Positions 7,430 to 11,543 of a stretch of 11,543 bases of DNA are shown one piece after another; positions within the stretch are counted from its first letter, which is position 1; every line of letters begins with the position of its first letter. This DNA is from Betaproteobacteria bacterium RIFCSPLOWO2_02_FULL_68_150 (GTDB lineage: Bacteria > Pseudomonadota > Gammaproteobacteria > Burkholderiales > SG8-39): positions 1 through 11,543 of the forward strand of contig MERE01000217.1 in assembly GCA_001771975.1 (NCBI GenBank), in the 5' to 3' direction. A model generated the notes under the pieces. It worked only from the letters and a program-made list of their open reading frames with translations. It searched no databases and had not been told where the DNA came from. The position numbers and the translations under genes are program-made.

Positions 7430-9502
7430 TCAGGTCGGCAGCGTGATCAGTACCAACCCATCTTCACGCAGCTGCGCCGTGGCGCCCGGTCCGACCGTGA
7501 TCGTGGCATCGCCGAGCTCGATCAGCGCCGGGCCAGCGAGCGCCTCGCCCGCAGCAAGCGAGGCCGCAGAGATCACGCGGGCATCGACGAAACCGGACGT
7601 TTCACGGAAATACACGCGCCGGATCGAGCGCATGTCCTTCGTTTTGCCGGAGAATCCCTTGCGCAACGGCAATTCCGGAACCGGTCCGCGTGCGCTTGCA
7701 CGCCAGGTGATGAACTCAACCGGTGCATCGGGACCCTTCACCGCGTTGAGGCGCTCGTACTCCGCGCGGAACCGGCGCAGCACCTCGGCAACCGTAACGT
7801 GCGACCAGTCCAGGCCCTCGAGGTCGACCTGCACTTCGTGACCCTGGCCGCGGTATCGCATGTCGGCGGAGCGCGTAGTCACGATCTCGCGCTCAGGAAC
7901 ACCCGCCTTTGCCACCCTGCTTCGGCAATCGCGCACCATCGAGTCGAGGGTCGCGGCGATCTCGCCCCATGGCGCATCGTCGAGCGCGACAGTCAGGCTT
8001 CTCGCCACGTCGAAAGCGACCGGCGCACACAGCATCCCGAACGCGGAGCCCACGCCCGCTTGCCACGGCACGATCAGCTCGCTCAGGCGCAGCGCGCGCG
8101 CAACGCCGTATGCGTGTGTCGGGCCAGCGCCGCCAAACGCCACCATGCTGTAGTCGCTCGGCGTACGCCCGCGCTCGAGCAGGTGTACGCGCGCGGCGGA
8201 CGCCATGTTTTCATTGACCACCTGGTGGATGCCCCAAGCGGCCTCTTCCACCGACAGCTTGAGCGGCTTCGCCAAGTGCTTCGCAACGGCACGCCGGGCC
8301 GCCTCGGCGTCAAGACGCATTTTTCCGCTCAGGAAGCTCTCGGTGCCGATGTAGCCAAGCACGACATCGGCGTCCGTCACCGTGGGCAGCGTACCGCCGA
8401 GCCCGTAACAGGCAGGTCCAGGATTCGATTCGGCGCTCTGCGGTCCGACTTTCAGCAACCCCAGCCGGTCGATGTGCGCGATGCTGCCCCCGCCCGCGCC
8501 GATTTCGATCATATCGACGGCCGGCACCTGCACCGGCAGGCCGCTGCCGTGCTTGAAGCGATAGACCTGGGCGACCTCGAGCTTTCGCGCGACGATCGGG
8601 CGCCCGTCGTCGACGATGAAAGCCTTGGCCGTAGTACCGCCCATGTCGAAGAACAGCACCTTGTTCCGCCCGGTCGCGCGACCGATGTAGGCCGCGCCGA
8701 TGGCGCCCGCGGCCGGGCCTGATTCGAGCAGGCGCACTGGAAACTGCGACGCGGTCTCGGGCACGGCAGTCCCGCCATTCGACTGCATGATGAGCAAGGC
8801 GCCGCGGATGCCATGGCGCGACAACCGCTCTCCGAGGTCGCGCAGGTAGGGACCCACCACAGGCGCCACGTAGGCGTTCAGGGCAGTGGTGGATGCACGC
8901 TCGTATTCGCGGATTTCGGGCGCCACTTCGGAGGAGAGCGAAACGTGCAACCCGGGCGCCAACCCGCGGATGAGCTCGCGAAGCTCATTCTCGTGGGCCG
9001 GATTCCTGAAGGCGTGCAGCAAACAGACCGCGATAGCCTCGACGCCATCGTTCAGCAGCCCCCTAACCTCCGCCTCCGCCTGGTCGAGATCGAGCGGCAG
9101 CTCGACCGCGCCGCTCGCGAGAATGCGCTCCCGAATCGGCCGCCGGAGGTGCCGGGGGATCACCGGAGGCGGCTTCTCGATGTCGAGGTCGTAAAGGTCG
9201 AAGCGGTGCTCGGTGCCGATCTCGATGGCGTCGCGAAAACCCTCGGTCGCCAACAGCGCTGCCTTGGCTCCGCGCCGCTGAATGACCGCATTCGTCACGA
9301 GGGTGGTTCCGTGCAGGACCCTCGCCACCGATTCGGGATTCAGCCGCCCGGAGTCGACCATCTGGCGGATGCCTTCGGACACGCTGTGAGTGGGATCCTC
9401 GTGATCGGTGAGCACCTTCGCGGTGACGCTTCGACCGGTCTCGACCTCGATCGCAAACAGATCGGTGAAGGTGCCGCCAATGTCCGTGCCGACGAAAAAC
9501 AT
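7430..9502 (-). CDS. hyuA: Hydantoinase A/oxoprolinase family protein (HyuA-type, ATP-binding subunit)
   Basis: A 690-residue protein of full HyuA length. The subunit has an actin/Hsp70-like nucleotide fold and is thought to phosphorylate the amide oxygen of the substrate for attack in HyuB. The phosphate loop DIGGTFTD is at 7-14, followed by HGTTLVTNAVIQRRGAKAALLATEGFRD (64-91), FDLYDLDIEKPPPVIPRHLRRPIRERI (101-127) and YERASTTALNAYVAPVVGPYL (200-220). The second phosphate region FDMGGTTAKAF is at 285-295, with ESGPAAGAIGA before it (260-270) and EIGAGGGSIAHID after it (333-345). The C-terminal domain has VAFGGAGPTHAYGVARAL (454-471) and MRYRGQGHEVQV (548-559). All nucleotide-binding motifs look intact. 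The start ATG at 9502 has a GGGAG about ten bases upstream inside the end of the ridA-like gene; the intergenic gap is only seven bases. No dihydropyrimidinase, carbamoylase or Asp/Glu-type hydantoin racemase lies in the window. Confidence 0.93.
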   Translation of the reverse strand: MFFVGTDIGGTFTDLFAIEVETGRSVTAKVLTDHEDPTHSVSEGIRQMVDSGRLNPESVARVLHGTTLVTNAVIQRRGAKAALLATEGFRDAIEIGTEHRFDLYDLDIEKPPPVIPRHLRRPIRERILASGAVELPLDLDQAEAEVRGLLNDGVEAIAVCLLHAFRNPAHENELRELIRGLAPGLHVSLSSEVAPEIREYERASTTALNAYVAPVVGPYLRDLGERLSRHGIRGALLIMQSNGGTAVPETASQFPVRLLESGPAAGAIGAAYIGRATGRNKVLFFDMGGTTAKAFIVDDGRPIVARKLEVAQVYRFKHGSGLPVQVPAVDMIEIGAGGGSIAHIDRLGLLKVGPQSAESNPGPACYGLGGTLPTVTDADVVLGYIGTESFLSGKMRLDAEAARRAVAKHLAKPLKLSVEEAAWGIHQVVNENMASAARVHLLERGRTPSDYSMVAFGGAGPTHAYGVARALRLSELIVPWQAGVGSAFGMLCAPVAFDVARSLTVALDDAPWGEIAATLDSMVRDCRSRVAKAGVPEREIVTTRSADMRYRGQGHEVQVDLEGLDWSHVTVAEVLRRFRAEYERLNAVKGPDAPVEFITWRASARGPVPELPLRKGFSGKTKDMRSIRRVYFRETSGFVDARVISAASLAAGEALAGPALIELGDATITVGPGATAQLREDGLVLITLPT

Positions 9503-9509
9503 GGCTCGC

Positions 9510-9926
9510 CTACTCCCTCGTTGCGGCCCATGCCGCGATGGCAGGATGTGCGGCGATTACGTCCATCTCGACATTGATGCCGCGCAAGCCCGCCTGCACC
9601 AGTGTTCGAGCGGGATACGGCTTCGGCATCAGTACCTCGTACAACCGGTTGAAATCCGGCACCCGCGCGATATCGGAAAGGTAGACAGTAACCTTCACGA
9701 CATGCGCAAGGCTCAGACCGGCGGCGGCGAGAATGTTGCCCAGGTTTGCAAACGTCTCACGCACCTGCGCGGTGAAATCGCCGTCGATCGGCCGATTCGT
9801 CGCGCGCGAGATCGGCCCCTGTCCCGACACAAAAACCAGGGGGCCGACCTGGACAGCCTGGGGAAAAGGACCGCGCCCCGCCGGCGCCTCGCTGCTCATC
9901 ACGGACTGCTTGAGCTCAAGGTGCAT
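9510..9926 (-). CDS. RidA/YjgF/YER057c/UK114 family protein (probable enamine/imine deaminase)
   Basis: A 138-residue small cytoplasmic protein of the trimeric RidA family, whose best known role is hydrolysis of reactive 2-aminoacrylate-type enamines/imines. Marks are the N-terminal APAGRGPFPQAVQVGPLVFVSGQGPI (14-39), the helix-strand block AQVRETFANLGNILAAAGLSLAHVVKVTVYLSDI (53-86), FNRLYEVLMPKPYPARTLVQAG (92-113) and VEMDVIA (119-125). Arg107 matches the carboxylate-binding Arg105 of enteric RidA, and Glu120 the conserved acidic residue, so activity is plausible. The usual PY of GPYSQA is GPF here (Phe21). I chose the ATG at 9926 because GGAGG lies eight bases upstream; an inner ATG at 9899 has no good site, and the frame further out to 10019 is regulator sequence. 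The start overlaps the regulator end by 11 bases. Several family members act in catabolic operons on specific intermediates, so a housekeeping role is not assured. Confidence 0.88.
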   Translation of the reverse strand: MHLELKQSVMSSEAPAGRGPFPQAVQVGPLVFVSGQGPISRATNRPIDGDFTAQVRETFANLGNILAAAGLSLAHVVKVTVYLSDIARVPDFNRLYEVLMPKPYPARTLVQAGLRGINVEMDVIAAHPAIAAWAATRE

Positions 9927-10587
9927 TGACGACCCCTCCGCCCGCGTTCGGCAGAGCCCCGTAAGAAACGGCGATGTTGCCGATATGCTGGCGCATCGCC
10001 TCGGCGGCGGCGGCGGCATCGCGGTTTTCCATCGCGAGCAACACCCGGTCCATTTCGCGCAGCGATTCCTCGACTCGGCCAGGAAGCGTCGCGGTCGTGA
10101 CCCGAATCCAGTGGATCTGGTCGCGCAGGTTATTCAGGATTTGCGCGATGAAGGCGTTTCCGGCGAGCCGGTAAACCGTGCCGTGGAACAGGTCGTCCAG
10201 CGCGAGAAACTCGTCAAAATTTTTCGATGCGCCCTTCGCCTTGAGCGTTTCGAACTTCGCTCGCAGCGTCGCCAATTCTTCTGGCGTGACCCGGGTGGCA
10301 GCAACGCTTGCCGCGTGGGTTTCCAGGAGGAGCCTTAGCTCGTGCATGGCCACGACCTCGTCTGGCGAGAATCGCCGCACGAACGTACCGTTCTGCGGCA
10401 GGACCCGAACCCAGCCATCGCGCTCAAGGCGCGCGAGCGCGCTTCGAATCGGGGACCGGCCGAGATGCAGCTCGGCAGCAAGCTTTGCTTCCGAGAGCTT
10501 CTGACCTGGTTGATAGCGCAGCTCAAGGATGCCTTTCTTGATCCTCCGGTAGGCGTCGGCGAGTGCCGAAGACGAGTAAGCTATCAT
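9916..10587 (-). CDS. GntR-family transcriptional regulator with FCD ligand domain (FadR/VanR-like)
   Basis: A 223-residue regulator. The N-terminal winged helix (about 9-72) shows the GntR pattern: ADAYRRIKKGILELRYQPGQKLSE, the recognition segment AAELHLGRSPIRSALARLERDGWV (37-60), and the wing RVLPQNGTFVRRF (61-73). The all-helical FCD domain (about 78-210) has ELRLLLETHAASVAA, the metal/ligand pair DDLFH (Asp131, His135), RLAGN (140-144), and AMRQH ending in His201. The third metal His expected 22 residues before His201 is Met179 (SLREMDRVLLAM). FCD regulators bind carboxylic acids, often through a metal, and usually leave DNA on binding. It is the first gene of the minus-strand operon, and its promoter overlaps two palindromes, which strongly suggests autorepression (inference). 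The ATG at 10587 has no strong ribosome site. A short Gly/Val-rich tail follows the FCD domain. Confidence 0.92.
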   Translation of the reverse strand: MIAYSSSALADAYRRIKKGILELRYQPGQKLSEAKLAAELHLGRSPIRSALARLERDGWVRVLPQNGTFVRRFSPDEVVAMHELRLLLETHAASVAATRVTPEELATLRAKFETLKAKGASKNFDEFLALDDLFHGTVYRLAGNAFIAQILNNLRDQIHWIRVTTATLPGRVEESLREMDRVLLAMENRDAAAAAEAMRQHIGNIAVSYGALPNAGGGVVNAP

Positions 10588-10596
10588 TTCTGATTC

Positions 10597-10620
10597 ACTA
10601 GTTAACTAGTCGACTAATTA
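10597..10620. promoter_or_regulatory. Two overlapping palindromic operators, probable binding site of the GntR/FCD regulator
   Basis: Bases 10597-10610 form a perfect 14-base palindrome (ACTAGTTAACTAGT). Bases 10607-10616 form a perfect 10-base one (TAGTCGACTA), which extends to 10603-10620 with one mismatched pair. Each contains the same core, TAGT-NN-ACTA (10599-10608 and 10607-10616); the cores share two bases and their centres are eight bases apart. FCD-type GntR operators commonly follow a T-N-G-T-Nx-A-C-N-A pattern, which both cores match. They lie right before the regulator gene and over its -10 element and likely start point. Binding by this regulator is inferred. Confidence 0.7.
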
Positions 10621-10627
10621 TTACAAT
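10599..10627 (+). promoter_or_regulatory. Candidate divergent promoter for the 2-hydroxyacid dehydrogenase gene
   Basis: On the plus strand TACAAT (10622-10627) matches the -10 consensus in five of six bases. The hexamer 17 bases upstream, TAGTTA (10599-10604), is a poor -35 and lies inside the first palindrome. Transcription would begin near 10634 with a leader of about 38 bases. If real, a repressor on the palindromes would cover its -35 region. The weak -35 makes this tentative. Confidence 0.35.
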
Positions 10628-10646
10628 TGCCACCGTCAACGGTCAA
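10617..10646 (-). promoter_or_regulatory. Predicted sigma70-type promoter of the gntR-ridA-hyuAB-liv-enolase operon
   Basis: On the minus strand a -35 TTGACC (10641-10646, five of six to consensus) is followed by an 18-base spacer and a -10 AATAAT (10617-10622, five of six). Transcription would start near 10610, within the palindromes, giving a leader of about 23 bases before the regulator ATG at 10587. This is the only good promoter match I found before the operon; no strong one is visible in the short gaps further down. Confidence 0.55.
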
Positions 10647-10671
10647 CAATATTCCACCTCGAGCATCCTTC

Positions 10672-11543
10672 ATGAATTACAAGGTACTGATTACACATGC
10701 TATTCACCCACAGGCGCACGCTCGCCTGGCCCAGCAGGCAATAGTCCGCGTCCTTGAGGATACGACACAGGGTGGCCTAATCCGGGCCATCGCCGACGCT
10801 GATGCGCTGCTGGTCCGGATGCCCGTCACTGCCACCGCCATCCGGGCCGGCCGCAAGCTTCGCGTGGTTGCCCGGCACGGCGTAGGGTTGGACTACATCC
10901 CCGTAGAGACCTGCACCGAACTCGGCATCCCGGTCGTTTTCACGCCCGACGCAAACACGGAGTCAGTCGCCGAGCATGTCCTCGGCACCATGCTTGCCCT
11001 CGCGCACCAGGTCGCGCAAGCGGATCGCGCGGTACGCACTGGACGATGGAGCGTGCGCGACAGACTCCTCGGAATCGACCTACGAGGGCGAACGTTGGGC
11101 ATCGTCGGCATCGGACGCATTGGCACGCGCGTCGCCGAGATATGCCGGGGCGCATTTGCAATGAAGGTCCTGGGGTGCGATCCCGATCTCGAGCCTTCAA
11201 CGATCGCTGCGCGGGGCGCGGAACCCGCGACGCTCGATCAATTGCTGTCGGAATCGGACTTCGTCACGCTCCACGCCCCGGCAACCAAAGCGAACCACCA
11301 CCTGATCGACGCACGTGCGCTCGCCCGCATGAAACGCGGCAGCTTCCTCATCAACCATGCCCGGGGCGGACTCGTCGATACGGCGGCACTGACAGACGCG
11401 CTCAAGAGCGGACAGCTCGGCGGCGCCGCCGTCGATGTGTTGGAGCAGGAACCGCCTGCGCGGGATCTCGAGCTCATTGTGCTCGACAACGTGATCGTGA
11501 CGCCCCATAGCGCCGCGCTCACAGATGAAGCGATGCTTCGCAT
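10672..11543 (+). CDS. D-isomer-specific 2-hydroxyacid dehydrogenase (3-phosphoglycerate dehydrogenase-like), 3' end beyond the window
   Basis: The frame from ATG 10672 runs without a stop for 290 codons to the right edge, so the gene is cut; family members are about 310-340 residues, so most is present. It should be a cytoplasmic NAD-dependent enzyme interconverting a 2-hydroxy acid and a 2-keto acid. Seen are the substrate-domain motif ARHGVGLDYI (67-76), the VAEHVLGTMLALA helix (99-111), the Rossmann loop GIGRIG (146-151) with Asp170 at the end of the next strand (favouring NAD over NADP), FVTLHAPAT (197-205), and the catalytic set Arg231 (NHARGG), Glu260 (EQEPP) and His279 (TPHSAA). The Arg-Glu distance of 29 equals that of enteric SerA. 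There is no recognisable ribosome site before the ATG and no other in-frame start upstream. Divergent from the hyu-liv operon with an 84-base shared control region, it probably belongs to the same pathway (inference). Specificity unknown. Confidence 0.9.
   Translation, partial: MNYKVLITHAIHPQAHARLAQQAIVRVLEDTTQGGLIRAIADADALLVRMPVTATAIRAGRKLRVVARHGVGLDYIPVETCTELGIPVVFTPDANTESVAEHVLGTMLALAHQVAQADRAVRTGRWSVRDRLLGIDLRGRTLGIVGIGRIGTRVAEICRGAFAMKVLGCDPDLEPSTIAARGAEPATLDQLLSESDFVTLHAPATKANHHLIDARALARMKRGSFLINHARGGLVDTAALTDALKSGQLGGAAVDVLEQEPPARDLELIVLDNVIVTPHSAALTDEAMLR

Noticed and set aside
7304..8722. A 472-codon plus-strand open frame opposite hyuA and the hyuB start
   Set aside because: It lies antisense to two well-supported genes, is rich in Arg, Ala and His in the way GC-rich antisense frames are, and shows no recognisable motif.
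9927..10019. Upstream extension of the RidA-like gene to 10019
   Set aside because: It would begin with a proline run inside the regulator gene; the ATG at 9926 has a GGAGG site and matches the family length.
10597..10616. SpeI, HpaI and SalI recognition sequences packed together, resembling a cloning polylinker
   Set aside because: The sites follow from the nested palindromes themselves, sit exactly in a natural divergent control region, and the flanking sequence is ordinary promoter and coding DNA.

Overview
The window is one contiguous piece of a high-GC bacterial chromosome with tightly packed genes, C- and G-rich third codon positions and a complete LIV-type ABC transporter. This points to a Proteobacterium, and the gene types would fit Burkholderiales or a similar soil/rhizosphere lineage. 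That assignment is inferred from style and gene content only. I see no rRNA, tRNA, CRISPR array, insertion sequence or phage gene.

Layout. Ten genes lie on the minus strand and read from right to left as one apparent transcription unit (about 10610 down to 89): a GntR/FCD regulator (9916-10587), a RidA-family protein (9510-9926), HyuA (7430-9502), HyuB (5766-7406), a secreted LivK-like binding protein (4598-5728), permeases LivH (3714-4577) and LivM (2761-3711), ATPases LivG (1976-2761) and LivF (1252-1986), and an enolase-superfamily (mandelate racemase/muconate lactonizing) enzyme (89-1228). Spacing between genes runs from an 11-base overlap to a 37-base gap. An 84-base AT-richer divergent control region (10588-10671) follows. 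It carries two overlapping perfect palindromes over a good sigma70-type promoter for the regulator. On the plus strand a D-2-hydroxyacid dehydrogenase gene begins at 10672 and runs off the right edge. Bases 1-88 hold no recognisable gene and no clear terminator.

How the parts may work together (inference). The regulator probably senses a carboxylate-type ligand and represses its own operon and perhaps the divergent dehydrogenase. The binding protein and LivHMGF import a small amino-acid-like or cyclic-amide compound. HyuA and HyuB, an ATP-dependent amidohydrolase/carboxylase pair, open or activate a ring such as a lactam, 5-oxoproline or hydantoin. RidA clears a reactive enamine/imine or acts on a pathway intermediate. 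The enolase-family enzyme abstracts the proton alpha to a carboxylate (dehydration or epimerisation), and the dehydrogenase could interconvert a 2-hydroxy and a 2-keto acid. The true substrate cannot be read from the sequence. Three enzyme/regulator genes show changes at positions normally used for metal binding or catalysis: HyuB Gln102, regulator Met179 and enolase-family Arg169. Together with the overlapping operators, these are the most interesting parts of the window.
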